DNA of 64,000 nucleotides from a bacterium (GCA_020444065.1 JAHLLQ010000001.1:558001-622000); one strand, 5' to 3'. Positions 41,353 through 50,145 are shown, counted from the first letter of the stretch. Made by a program: numbers and translations. Notes: generated from the letters alone by a model not told the origin.

Positions 41353-42798
41353 ATGATTCCATACAAGCAAGTCGACATCTGGGAAACGTTGAAGGCCTTT
41401 GCGGTGGACCGCGCGCCGGGTCTCGCGCCGCTGATCGATGAAGCGCGCTGCCCCTCCTGGCAGTCGATTGAAGTGCTTGAGGCGCAAGTTCTGGCGCTGA
41501 TGGCGTACCTGGATTGGGATCCGCACAGTTCCCCGGCGCGCCGCAAAGCTCGACGTCTCGTGCGTGAAATCGCCCCTCCCCCACCGGATGAAAACGCTTC
41601 CTCCATTCGCGAAACATCGCCCGAGCCCATGGTGGAATTGGACGGGAAGCAGCGAGCGAAGCTGGCCGCGACGTTCGAGTGGATTCGCAATGACCCGCCC
41701 ATCGAATGGCTATCGCGAATCTCCGGGCCACAAGCCGCCGCGGCTTACGCGGCGCGCAACGCGAAAGCGCTGGATGGGCTGCGTGCGCATCGCTGGTTGG
41801 CACACGTCGGGTATCCGATGGCCGTTCCGGATCAGGCTCGCCAACGCTTTCTGATGCGCATGGGATGGCTGGAGCAAACTCGCCAGACCAAAGAGGGGCG
41901 GAGTCGTGCGCTGGCGGCGATGGAGGAATTGGCACGCGCCGTCGAAACGCCCCTTCCTGAAATCAACACCGTGCTGGGTGCATTCACGGGGGCCGACCCC
42001 GAGGCCGCGCGCGATGCTGAAGTTTGCGCCGTGAAACCGCGCTGCCAGCAATGTCCCGTGAATTCGCACTGCGCGTATTTCCGATATACCGCCAAGGACC
42101 AGAATGGCGAATCCCGAAATTTGATCGCCACGACGCGCAAGGAAGATCGTCCGCGCGAGAAGTTTGAACGCGAAGGCGGCGATGCGCTCGGCGAGGCGGA
42201 ATTGCTGGCGATCTTGCTGCGTACCGGCTCGGGTCGCGAGAACGCCGTCGACTTGGCGGCGCGACTTCTGCGCGAAGCGGGAACGCTCGATCGCCTTGCC
42301 GCCATGTCGATTGCAGAGATCTCGCGCATCCACGGGCTCGGCCGCGTGAAGGCCATTACGATTAAGGCCGCGCTGGAATTGGCTCGCCGTCTGCGCGAAA
42401 CCTCCGGCGCAGAAGACGGCGCGATTCGCAGTGCCGCCGACGTGTTTGCGCGACTCCGTCCCCGCTTTGTCGGCGCGAAGAAGGAGGAGTTCCTGGCGCT
42501 CCTGCTGAACACCAAGAATGAAATCACGCGCATTGTCCCGATCTCGAAGGGGACATTGAATCAGAGCCTCGTACACCCACGCGAAGCCTTCACCGAAGCC
42601 GTCCGCGACACGGCCCACGCCGTCATATTCGCGCACAACCACCCGAGCGGCGATCCAACCCCCAGCCGCGACGACTTCGCCGTCACGAATCGCCTCGTCA
42701 AAGCCGGCGACATCGTCGGCGTCCGCGTTCTCGACCACATCGTGATCGGAGCAGAAACGTACTATTCGTTCGCAGACGAAGGAAAGTTGCGGGAGTAG
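41353..42798 (+). CDS. Endonuclease III-like Fe-S domain fused to RadC (JAMM) protein
   Basis: A 481-aa protein about twice the length of RadC. Residues about 265-481 are a standard RadC: REKFEREGGDALGEAELLAILLRTG and IHGLGRVKAITIKAALELARRL (helix-hairpin-helix part), then the JAMM metal motif HNHPSGDPTPSRDD after AHAVIFA. The N-terminal 250 residues are not RadC. They look like the HhH-GPD glycosylase family: VPDQARQRFLMRMGWLE resembles the catalytic-Asp segment of Nth/MutY, and CAVKPRCQQCPVNSHC is an Fe-S cluster loop (C-x5-C-x2-C-x5-C; Nth has C-x6-C-x2-C-x5-C). The first 110 residues I do not recognise. The catalytic Lys of Nth is not evident, so the domain may bind DNA without being a glycosylase. 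Confidence 0.82.
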   Translation: MIPYKQVDIWETLKAFAVDRAPGLAPLIDEARCPSWQSIEVLEAQVLALMAYLDWDPHSSPARRKARRLVREIAPPPPDENASSIRETSPEPMVELDGKQRAKLAATFEWIRNDPPIEWLSRISGPQAAAAYAARNAKALDGLRAHRWLAHVGYPMAVPDQARQRFLMRMGWLEQTRQTKEGRSRALAAMEELARAVETPLPEINTVLGAFTGADPEAARDAEVCAVKPRCQQCPVNSHCAYFRYTAKDQNGESRNLIATTRKEDRPREKFEREGGDALGEAELLAILLRTGSGRENAVDLAARLLREAGTLDRLAAMSIAEISRIHGLGRVKAITIKAALELARRLRETSGAEDGAIRSAADVFARLRPRFVGAKKEEFLALLLNTKNEITRIVPISKGTLNQSLVHPREAFTEAVRDTAHAVIFAHNHPSGDPTPSRDDFAVTNRLVKAGDIVGVRVLDHIVIGAETYYSFADEGKLRE

Positions 42799-42823
42799 TC
42801 TCTCAAAAACAGTGGAGGCGGAA

Positions 42824-43942
42824 TTGACAAACAAACAACAGGCAGAGCCCCCGAATAGGAGCGGCCCATCGAAGTCCTTCCTACTTCTGATCACGGTCAT
42901 CTCGCTCATCGTGCTCATCGTGCTTTCACTTGGCGTGGGTCTTCCCATCTACTGGAATTTCCGTGTCGCAGTGCAGGAATTCGACGATCTGGAGTCTCCG
43001 ATCCACAAGATCTCTGGGAACAAGTACTACGCCAAGAAGTTCGACATCTCCTTCAGCCGTCCCAGCGCGGACTGGGGATTTTCTGCCCCATACACGCAAA
43101 CGCCGAATAGCAAACTCGGAACCGTTATGGCCGGCTCACTGCATTGGGGAGCTTCCGGTGACTCGCCTGCGAAGAGAGTCTCGATCCTTGTTTCAGTAGA
43201 GCCAGACACTGAGGACACTCCGTCTGAACTATTAGATGGGCAATTGAAGTTAGTAGAAGAGAACACTGTTGAGCGCATCCGTTTCGGCACATTGGGTGGC
43301 GAGGATTGCGTCGAGGTCATGCTCTCCGCTCCAGGCAACCTGAACGTCGATTTCCAGGCCTTCATGGCTTTTCGCCACGAAAGTGATCTTGTGCTCTCCT
43401 CGCTCGTGTCGATGGAGCGCATCGCCGATCCACAGTTTCCAGGTGCCGAGTGGGACAGGTTCCTGCAGTCTATCGAGCCTGGTAATGCGCCCGCTGAATT
43501 GATTTGGACGCACGAGATCATTCGCGAAGTCGAAGGCAGCCGCGTCTTCTACCGTTCGGTCACCGAAGGCTGGTCGTATGAGTGGCCAGGAGACGAGTGG
43601 CAAGTAAGCCTCAGCGGCGCCAAGGGGTATATCAGCTTCGCTAATGATTGCCAGTTTCTCAGTGTCGGAATGCTTGATCGTGAGGAGGCAGATGCCCCGG
43701 AAGGAATAATCGGAAAGTACTCGCACGCCGGAATAACATGGATCATCGATCGCTTCGAGGAGCCTATCGAAGAACGTACGGCCATCCTGAACACCGGCAT
43801 TGCGGAGCAGTCGGGCAATGCGCCCTTCATCCTTCTTCTGCATACTACGCCAATGAAGGATGGTTGTACGACGCCCACTCTTGAGCCACTTCTTGATCTG
43901 TGGCGGCCTGCACCAGAAGAACGAGAGTCGGCCCCACGATGA
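42824..43942 (+). CDS. Hypothetical single-pass membrane protein
   Basis: A 372-aa protein I do not recognise. One N-terminal membrane helix (SFLLLITVISLIVLIVLSLGVGLPIYW) anchors a large outer domain (FDISFSRPSADWGFSAPYT, GGEDCVEVMLSAPGNLNVDFQAF, WTHEIIREVEGSRVFYRSVTEGWSYEWPG). The TTG at 42824 has GGAGG six nt upstream; a GTG at 42812 overlaps that site. It opens a run of poorly conserved membrane genes (42.8-44.9 kb). Confidence 0.65.
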   Translation: MTNKQQAEPPNRSGPSKSFLLLITVISLIVLIVLSLGVGLPIYWNFRVAVQEFDDLESPIHKISGNKYYAKKFDISFSRPSADWGFSAPYTQTPNSKLGTVMAGSLHWGASGDSPAKRVSILVSVEPDTEDTPSELLDGQLKLVEENTVERIRFGTLGGEDCVEVMLSAPGNLNVDFQAFMAFRHESDLVLSSLVSMERIADPQFPGAEWDRFLQSIEPGNAPAELIWTHEIIREVEGSRVFYRSVTEGWSYEWPGDEWQVSLSGAKGYISFANDCQFLSVGMLDREEADAPEGIIGKYSHAGITWIIDRFEEPIEERTAILNTGIAEQSGNAPFILLLHTTPMKDGCTTPTLEPLLDLWRPAPEERESAPR

Positions 43943-44027
43943 GCGCAAGAGCCAGGAGGATGAATAGGTAGTCTTCCAGCGAAGTACATTCACCGTGGTG
44001 TGAACTTCCGCACAGGAGCCTGAGCAG

Positions 44028-44545
44028 ATGACAGATCGCTTAGGAATCAAGACTGCAAAGCGCAAGGCGCTTCACTTGCTGACTTCGCTCTCGTTCTTTG
44101 CTGCCCTCGTCTATTGCTCAGCCTGGGGCCTGGCAATCCATTTGGGAGTTCAAGACTCTCTTACCCTGACGGCCAAGTTCGCTTTCCTGCCACCGTCATC
44201 TTCATAGTCATCGAGATGGTGGCTCTGCTGGCGCTCCTCCTTCAGGATACTCTTCACCGTCGAGCATGGGAGAGTGCTGCCATTCTGATCAGTGCGGCCG
44301 GCTATACCTTGTTTCTGCCTTTCCTACTGCAGGTCCGAGGGATTCCGGGAGGAGAGTTTACATTAACGATCCCAGAGGTTTTCTTGTCGATCCCGGATGC
44401 ACCCGCCTGGCACTTCTGGAGCATCTTTGTACTTATCTGGATCGGGCTCTTGATTGCTGCATTTCGATGGGACACGTTGTCTTCGATCTTCCGCCAACTC
44501 TGCAAGTTAACTAAGACGCAACCGCACGAATCTGGAGAAACGTAA
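44028..44545 (+). pseudogene. Frameshifted multi-helix membrane protein gene
   Basis: The ATG at 44028 (AGGAG 9 nt upstream) starts a frame MTDRLGIKTAKRKALHLLTSL with one membrane helix (FFAALVYCSAWGLAIHLGV) that stops at 44205-44207. The continuing reading frame is open from before 44114 to the TAA at 44543-44545 and carries three more helices (TVIFIVIEMVALLALLL, SAAILISAAGYTLFLPFLL, FWSIFVLIWIGLLIAAF). A -1 shift near 44190-44200 (FAFLP to ATVIFIV) would give one four-helix protein of about 172 aa. No classic slippery heptamer is visible, so a mutation or a sequencing error is likelier than programmed shifting. Confidence 0.55.
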
Positions 44546-44887
44546 ATGAGACGGACAAGACTCCGCATTGCAGTGGCCGTGCTCCTCCTCTCGCTCCTCT
44601 TTGCGATCGCATTCTTATGGGTGCGCCATACGCACCAGGCAGCGTTTCCGATTCCACCTGCTGAGTTTCTTGCTCAGGCAGAGAGGATCCGTGTTGGCAT
44701 GACCAAGGAGGTTGCCCGCAATCAAGTTGCGGTCTTCAGCGAAGTCTCGGAGGAAGATGGAGTACTGATCTTCGCCATGCGCCCGAAGGACGAAGACGAG
44801 GCATTGATGGGGAGTCTGTCCTACTTCATCTTTGTGGCGCTCGACGACGAGGGCGGCGTGGCTGAGGTGCGGACGGGAGATGGCTGA
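44546..44887 (+). CDS. Small exported protein with BamE/SmpA-like motif
   Basis: A 113-aa protein with an N-terminal signal or anchor helix (RIAVAVLLLSLLFAIAFLWV) and a short outer domain: ERIRVGMTKEVARNQVAVFSE resembles the VGMTKEEV turn of BamE/SmpA-type domains, followed by strands VLIFAMRPKD and SYFIFVALDDEGGVAEVR. The ATG directly follows the TAA of the frameshifted gene, so the two were one operon. Function unknown. Confidence 0.62.
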   Translation: MRRTRLRIAVAVLLLSLLFAIAFLWVRHTHQAAFPIPPAEFLAQAERIRVGMTKEVARNQVAVFSEVSEEDGVLIFAMRPKDEDEALMGSLSYFIFVALDDEGGVAEVRTGDG

Positions 44888-44927
44888 GTGAGAGACAACT
44901 GCTTCCCCTGGGGCATTCCAGCATCAG

Positions 44928-45422
44928 CTATTCAAATGGATGCGCTGCTACTTGTTTTGTTATAACATGCTCGATTTTGTCGGATTTGGAATCCAGCATG
45001 GTTTTGAAGAATTCCGGATACAAGTATGTACCTGAGACTTCTTCCAGAGGAATCCAATGCAGACTAACTTCCACTCCTGCTTCCGCAAATGATGTGAATT
45101 TGGGTTTCACATCACCTCTGTTTTTCATGTAGTAGAAGAAGGTAATCTCATGAAATTGTTCTTCAGTAAGATCTTCCTTGAAGAGATTCTCATGGATAAA
45201 CCCAAGCCTATCAATCTCCAGTTCGAGACCTGTCTCTTCAAGAACCTCTCTAACTACTGCCTCTTCCGATGTTTCATTTATCCTGACTCGTCCACCAACA
45301 GAATAGAAGTATGGTGAAGTATCCTTAACCATGAGCAACTTGCCGTCATCAATTATAATTGCTCCAACCCTAATATTGAGATTTCCTTTTCCTGTTTTGA
45401 AGGTCAAGTCAACCTGTTCCAC
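44928..45422 (-). CDS. Nudix hydrolase, AT-rich and probably acquired
   Basis: A 164-aa Nudix enzyme, hydrolysing a nucleoside diphosphate linked to another group. The Nudix box GGRVRINETSEEAVVREVLEETG matches G-x5-E-x7-REUxEExG. It has an N-terminal strand pair (LNIRVGAIIIDDGKLLMVKD) and C-terminal EITFFYYMKNRG. Base use is unlike its neighbours: bases 45121-45180 hold 19 G+C of 60, while adjacent genes are strongly GC-rich. Codons such as ATA, TTA and AGA are common here. This points to recent transfer from a low-GC donor. Substrate unknown. Confidence 0.88.
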   Translation of the reverse strand: MEQVDLTFKTGKGNLNIRVGAIIIDDGKLLMVKDTSPYFYSVGGRVRINETSEEAVVREVLEETGLELEIDRLGFIHENLFKEDLTEEQFHEITFFYYMKNRGDVKPKFTSFAEAGVEVSLHWIPLEEVSGTYLYPEFFKTMLDSKSDKIEHVITKQVAAHPFE

Positions 45423-45539
45423 TCTTGCACCCTGCCTTTCAATTGCATACCAACGACAGGCCCTTACTAGGCCTCATAATCAAATGCGTCACCACAACTT
45501 CCTTCATCTGCAAATCCAATCGGCTTATAGGGAAGCAGT

Positions 45540-45564
45540 GCCGGCGAGACGCCGGCGCTCCCGG
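45540..45564 (-). repeat. Dispersed GC-rich palindromic element, copy 2
   Basis: GCCGGCGAGACGCCGGC followed by GCTCCCGG, the relative of the element at 11445-11470. It abuts the stop codon of the HD-domain gene (45566), on that gene's 3' side. Confidence 0.5.
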
Positions 45565-45565
45565 G

Positions 45566-46117
45566 CTAGAGGCCTAGTCGTTCCTTCTCGGCGCGCATGG
45601 CGTCGATGCAGGTCTGGATGTGTTCGGTGATGTCGACGCCGAGGGCTTCGGCGCCGTGCTGGATCGAGGCGCGGTCGACGGCAGCGGCGAAGCTCTTGTC
45701 CTTCAGCTTCTTCTTCACGCTCTTTGGCGCGAGCGATTCGATGCCGTCGGGGCGGACTTTGCAGCAGGCCACGATGAAGCCGGCGAGTTCATCGACGGCG
45801 TAAAGCGACTGGGCCATCAGCGATTCGCGCTGCACACCGGTGTATTCTGCATGCCCCAGGATGGCATCGAGCGTTTCGCGATCCATCCCGATCGATTCGA
45901 GGTGCTTGACGCCGACGAAGGGATGTTCCGCGGCGGTCGGGTGTTTTTCGTAGTCGAAATCGTGCAGCAGTCCGCAGACGATCCAGCGATCGCGCTCCTC
46001 GGGGTTCATGCGATTGGCGTAGGCAGCCATGCAGGCGGCGACGCTCTCCATGTGAACGCGAAGGGCTTCGCTTTCGGTCCATTCGTGCATCAACTGGCGG
46101 GCTTCTTCGGGCGTCAT
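45566..46117 (-). CDS. HD-domain hydrolase
   Basis: A 183-aa HD-superfamily metal-dependent phosphohydrolase. The signature is RWIVCGLLHDFDYEKHPT with an earlier histidine in RVHMESVAACMAAYA and later HPFVGVKHLE and DAILGHAEYTG, the usual order H...HD...H...D (the last D in AVDELAGFIVAC). Members remove phosphates from nucleotides, but the substrate is not evident. The start is the ATG at 46117. Confidence 0.85.
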   Translation of the reverse strand: MTPEEARQLMHEWTESEALRVHMESVAACMAAYANRMNPEERDRWIVCGLLHDFDYEKHPTAAEHPFVGVKHLESIGMDRETLDAILGHAEYTGVQRESLMAQSLYAVDELAGFIVACCKVRPDGIESLAPKSVKKKLKDKSFAAAVDRASIQHGAEALGVDITEHIQTCIDAMRAEKERLGL

Positions 46118-46211
46118 GGCGCAACCTCCGTCGAGAATCGCGAGGAGTAAGCCACGCCGAAAGGCAGAGCGTCAATCAGGAGGGAGAAGATTCCTTGTGC
46201 TACGTACTACT

Positions 46212-46260
46212 CGCCACTCGCCACCCGCCACTCGCCACTTGCCACTAGCCACTAGCCACT
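46212..46260. repeat. Seven tandem 7-bp repeats overlapping the carA stop
   Basis: Seven head-to-tail units of [CAT]GCCAC[TC] (CGCCACT x3, CGCCACC, TGCCACT, AGCCACT x2). The carA stop codon (46245-46247) lies inside units 5-6, so the last residues of CarA (LVASG) are encoded by the repeat. Slippage here would change the C-terminus. Confidence 0.85.
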
Positions 46261-47372
46261 AGCTTCTCCCGGAAGCGCTCGAACAAATACCAACTGTCGT
46301 GCGGGCCGGGGGCGGCTTCGGGGTGGTACTGGATCGCGAAGATCGGCAGACGGCGGTGTGCGAAGCCTTCGAGCGAATCGTCATTCAGGTTCACGTGCGT
46401 GATCTCGATGTCGCTTTCGTCGAGGCTCTTTGGATCGACAACGTAGTTGTGGTTCTGCGAAGTGATCTCGATCGCGCCGGTTCGCATGTCTTTCACGGGA
46501 TGATTCGCGCCGTGATGGCCGAAGCGCAGCCGTTCGCTGCGTCCTCCGAGCGCGAGACCGAGAATCTGGTGACCGAGGCAGATGCCGAAGGTAGGGAGCT
46601 TCTGCTCCACGGCGAGCTCACGCACGGTGGCGATTCCGCCCGTCACGGCGGCCGGATCGCCGGGACCGTTTGAAACGAACAAGCCGTCGGGCTTCGTCGC
46701 CATCACATCCGCGGCCGTCGCCGTCGCGGGTAGCACTGTGACCTTGAAATTCTGGCGCTGCAGCATTCGGCGGATGTTCTCCTTCATGCCGAAGTCGATC
46801 GCTGCAACGTGTCGAACAGGACGGTCGCGATTAGCATCGTCGGGCTCCGGTTCGTACTCGGCCACCGCGGAACGCGTGACCAATTGCGTCAGGTCCGTGC
46901 CATCGATCGAGGGATGTGCCTGCGCGCGGCGCTGCAGCTCTTCGGTGTCCTTGCACGTCGTGGAAATGCATCCGCGCAGCGCACCATGCTCGCGCAGATG
47001 AAAGACGAGTGCCCGCGTATCGACTCCGTCAATGGCGGGAATGCCGGCTTCCCGGAGGTACGCGTCCAGCGATTGGTTCATGCGCCAGTTGGACGCCAGC
47101 GGGGTGAGTTCGCGCATCACGAATCCCGATACCCACGGCCGTGCGGCCGAGCTCTCGATGTCCTCGCGGTTCACGCCCGTGTTGCCGATCAACGGATAGG
47201 TCATCACAACCGCCTGACCGTAGTACGACGGATCGGTCAGGATTTCCTGGTAGCCGGTCATGGCGGTGTTGAAGACGAACTCGGCGCAGGCGTCGATGTC
47301 GCCGGTGACGCTGCGGGCGTTGAAGACGGTTCCATCCTCGAGGACGAGAAGTGCGGGCTGGCGTGCAATCAC
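46245..47372 (-). CDS. carA: Carbamoyl-phosphate synthase small subunit CarA
   Basis: Glutaminase subunit that hands ammonia to CarB for carbamoyl phosphate (arginine and pyrimidine synthesis). The N-terminal domain has LEDGTVFNARSVTGD and FNTAMTGYQEILTDPSYYGQAVVMTYPLIGN; the class I amidotransferase domain has VSNGPGDPAAVTGG, the nucleophile FGICLGHQILGLALGG and the His-Glu pair IQYHPEAAPGPHDS. The length of 375 aa is normal. The start is a GTG at 47372 with only a weak ribosome site. carB is not in the window. Confidence 0.95.
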   Translation of the reverse strand: MIARQPALLVLEDGTVFNARSVTGDIDACAEFVFNTAMTGYQEILTDPSYYGQAVVMTYPLIGNTGVNREDIESSAARPWVSGFVMRELTPLASNWRMNQSLDAYLREAGIPAIDGVDTRALVFHLREHGALRGCISTTCKDTEELQRRAQAHPSIDGTDLTQLVTRSAVAEYEPEPDDANRDRPVRHVAAIDFGMKENIRRMLQRQNFKVTVLPATATAADVMATKPDGLFVSNGPGDPAAVTGGIATVRELAVEQKLPTFGICLGHQILGLALGGRSERLRFGHHGANHPVKDMRTGAIEITSQNHNYVVDPKSLDESDIEITHVNLNDDSLEGFAHRRLPIFAIQYHPEAAPGPHDSWYLFERFREKLVASG

Positions 47373-47477
47373 GATGCGGTCGTACCCCCATTCGTCAAGT
47401 CGGGCGGATTGTGGGAATCCGCCTGCGGTCAGGCAAGGAGAGGAGCGGGGATGACAGGAAAAACCGTGGGAGAGGCG

Positions 47478-48545
47478 TCAGGCCTTCAGCCGGCGAAGGA
47501 TTTCCCGCGCGGCGGCTACGCCGGACTGGGCGGCGAATTCAGCGCGCGGACCGGCTGTGAAGTCGCCCGCCAGGGCAATCGGCAGCCCAAGGGGCTCCGT
47601 CGGAATGCCGCCGCGACCAATACGAACGTCGGCATCCTTCACGGGCACGGCGTGATTCCAGCGCACCAAGATGCTCTCCAACGGCTGCGCGGCAAGATCG
47701 GGAAGAATCCGGCGGCAGGTGGCGTAGATGCGCTCCAAAGCGTCGGTGTCGCTCGCTGCAAAAACATCTTCGAGCAGTTTCTGGCCGGGGCGCGCGAGCA
47801 GAACGGAGGAATCGCCCATGGTACGGCCGCCGACTTTGCGCTCCTCGAACGCCATCCAGGCCAACGGGGCGCCTTCCTCCCCCGCTAACGCGTAGAACCC
47901 TGGATCGATGCGCGGAATGCGGAAGATCGCCGACAGCGCGCGCATGTATCGGACATGTTCGAGATACGGAGCCAGCGGCGCCAACACGCGACTGTTTTCG
48001 GAAATGCGGCGCGCTTCGGGCCCGGGCACGGCCAGAACAACGCCGCCCGCTTCCAGTCGCTCGAAGGTCTTTGGCTCGCGCACGACGCGCCCGGTGCGCA
48101 CGTCGCGGAGCAAGAACGCGTGGCTCGACGTGGACCAGCGAATGGCTCCGACGTCGACGCCGCCGATGAACGGGACTTCGCGCTCCCAGCGGCGGAAGAG
48201 GCTGATCATGCCGTCCCGCAGTGCGACGCGGTTCCCGCCGAAGCCCTCTGCAGAGCGCTCGATCTTGCCCTCCGCGGTCAAGCGACCGACGGCATCCTGC
48301 AGCGCCAACGTCTCCGTCCCCATGCCAATACGTCGGATGATCTGAAGCAGCGTGTGGTCGCTGAGCCGAAAGAACGGACAGCCGGTATCGACCGTCCAAC
48401 CGTCGCCCCTGTAACTCGTCATGCGCCCGCCGGGCACGCGATCGCGATCGATCATGAGGGCGCGCAGACCCGCGCGGCCCAACTCCACAGCCGCCGCCAG
48501 TCCGGCAATGCCGGCGCCAATAATCGCAATGGGTTTCGACGTCAC
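47478..48545 (-). CDS. FAD-dependent amine oxidase/renalase-like oxidoreductase
   Basis: A 355-aa flavoprotein. The FAD-binding Rossmann motif is IAIIGAGIAGLAAAVELGRAG with the acidic residue in LMIDRD and the GG-doublet VPGGRMTSYR. A C-terminal FAD motif reads LPIALAGDFTAGPRAEFAAQSG. The pattern fits NAD(P)-binding amine-oxidase relatives such as renalase-like proteins and not a full protoporphyrinogen oxidase. Substrate unknown. It is divergent from the rtcB gene. Confidence 0.85.
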   Translation of the reverse strand: MTSKPIAIIGAGIAGLAAAVELGRAGLRALMIDRDRVPGGRMTSYRGDGWTVDTGCPFFRLSDHTLLQIIRRIGMGTETLALQDAVGRLTAEGKIERSAEGFGGNRVALRDGMISLFRRWEREVPFIGGVDVGAIRWSTSSHAFLLRDVRTGRVVREPKTFERLEAGGVVLAVPGPEARRISENSRVLAPLAPYLEHVRYMRALSAIFRIPRIDPGFYALAGEEGAPLAWMAFEERKVGGRTMGDSSVLLARPGQKLLEDVFAASDTDALERIYATCRRILPDLAAQPLESILVRWNHAVPVKDADVRIGRGGIPTEPLGLPIALAGDFTAGPRAEFAAQSGVAAAREILRRLKA

Positions 48546-48714
48546 GATGCTCCTCCGATCAACCGGCCAACTCCTTGCCCGCGGGCCCGACGGGCTTCAA
48601 TGGAAAAGCCCATTCGTGTCGGGGGCGCGATTCCTTCGTGACAAACGGATTCCACTTCGACTACTGTCCCTGCCGTCCCAAACAGGACAAAGATTCCAGC
48701 ATTCGGTAAGTGAA

Positions 48715-50145
48715 ATGGCAGTAAAGGGCAAAGATATCAAACGACTGGGTTGGGAGCCCGGACCGGCGTTCAGTGCGGCGCTGAAGGCGGCGGGGGCGGC
48801 GAAGCAGGAGGGCTTTCCGAAGAGCCGCATCCTGACGGCGCTGCAGTCCGTGCGCAGCGATCCGCAATCGTGGCAGGGCGATCCGATCTACGGCGAGTTG
48901 GCGGACATCTTTCTGCAAATGGCGGAAGAGGCGGAGGAATCGGCGGCGCTCGCGGGCGGGCATCAACTTGTCGATCCGGTGCCGTGTGCTTATTGGGGAC
49001 GCAGTGGGCTGGACGACCAGACGTTGCAGCAGATGAACCGGGCGTGCCGTTTGCCCGTCGCTGTGGCCGGCGCGCAGATGCCGGACGGGCATGTGGGCTA
49101 TGGTCTGCCGATCGGCGGAGTCCTTGCGACGCGTGGCGCTGTAATTCCATACGCCGTCGGGGTGGACATTGCGTGCCGCATGAAGCTATCGGTCGTGGAT
49201 GTTTCGTCCGATCGCATCGGTGGCTGGCGCGAAAAGCTGAAGCGGGCACTCTCTGCGGAAACGCGTTTCGGAATCGGCGCTGCGTTCCGTCGGGATGACC
49301 GGCGCAACCATGCGGTGATGGATGAAGATGATTGGAAGAACGTTCCGCCATTCATTCGCGCGATGAAGGACAAGGCGTGGGAGCAACTCGGCACATCCGG
49401 CTCGGGCAATCACTTCGTCGAGTGGGGCGAATTGAGCCTCGACCATTCCGATCTGGGTCTTGAGGCCGGGCGTTACCTGGCGCTGCTGTCGCACTCCGGT
49501 TCGCGCGGGTTCGGAGCAGAGATCGCACGCAACTACACGCGGATCGCGATGGAGAAGTGCCCGCTGCCAAAGGAAGCGAAGCACCTGGCGTGGCTGGCGC
49601 TGCGTTCGCCTGCGGGCGAAGAGTACTGGAAGTGCATGGAGTTGGCCGGCAAGTACGCGTCGGCAAATCACGACCTGATCCATCGGTTCGTGCTGCAGGC
49701 CGCGGGGCTGAAGCCTATCGTGCAGATCGAAAACCACCACAACTTCGCGTGGCTTGAGGAACATCGCGGCGAATCGCTGGTCGTGCATCGAAAGGGCGCG
49801 ACGCCGGCGGGCGCGGGTGTGCTGGGCGTGATTCCGGGATCGATGGCGGATGCGGGCTATGTAGTGCGGGGTCGCGGAAACGCGAAGAGCCTGAATTCGG
49901 CCGCGCATGGTGCTGGGCGTCGGATGAGTCGGAAGGCCGCGAAGAACAGCATCAGCGGCGCGGACATGCGGCGATACCTCGCCGATCGGGGAGTGGAGCT
50001 GATGGCTGCAGGGATCGACGAATCGCCACAGGCCTACAAGTCGATCGACGAAGTCATGGCTGCACAGAAGGATCTCGTGGAGATCGTGGCGAAGTTCCAG
50101 CCGAGGATCGTCCTGATGGCAAAGGGCGGCAAGGCGGAGGATTAG
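48715..50145 (+). CDS. rtcB: RtcB-family RNA ligase
   Basis: RtcB joins RNA 2',3'-cyclic phosphate (or 3'-phosphate) to 5'-OH ends using GTP and manganese, in tRNA splicing or RNA repair. The 476-aa protein keeps the metal and substrate motifs DGHVGYGLPIGGVLAT and VGVDIACRM (metal-binding Asp/Cys), GTSGSGNHFVEWG, LLSHSGSRGFG, ENHHNF and the guanylated histidine in SAAHGAGRRMSR. The ATG at 48715 starts MAVKGKDIKRLGW. No RtcR regulator or archease is adjacent. Confidence 0.93.
   Translation: MAVKGKDIKRLGWEPGPAFSAALKAAGAAKQEGFPKSRILTALQSVRSDPQSWQGDPIYGELADIFLQMAEEAEESAALAGGHQLVDPVPCAYWGRSGLDDQTLQQMNRACRLPVAVAGAQMPDGHVGYGLPIGGVLATRGAVIPYAVGVDIACRMKLSVVDVSSDRIGGWREKLKRALSAETRFGIGAAFRRDDRRNHAVMDEDDWKNVPPFIRAMKDKAWEQLGTSGSGNHFVEWGELSLDHSDLGLEAGRYLALLSHSGSRGFGAEIARNYTRIAMEKCPLPKEAKHLAWLALRSPAGEEYWKCMELAGKYASANHDLIHRFVLQAAGLKPIVQIENHHNFAWLEEHRGESLVVHRKGATPAGAGVLGVIPGSMADAGYVVRGRGNAKSLNSAAHGAGRRMSRKAAKNSISGADMRRYLADRGVELMAAGIDESPQAYKSIDEVMAAQKDLVEIVAKFQPRIVLMAKGGKAED

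Noticed and set aside
41710-42948. Minus-strand open frame opposite the RadC fusion
   Set aside because: No motifs; the RadC JAMM motif fixes the plus strand.
43250-44065. Minus-strand open frame opposite the 42824-43942 gene
   Set aside because: The plus frame has an anchor helix and a ribosome site; the minus frame has neither.
44880-45560. Nudix gene considered as an integron cassette
   Set aside because: No attC-like paired GTTRRRY/RYYYAAC sites and no integrase were found.
46212-46260. Tandem repeat considered as part of a CRISPR array
   Set aside because: Units are 7 bp with no spacers.
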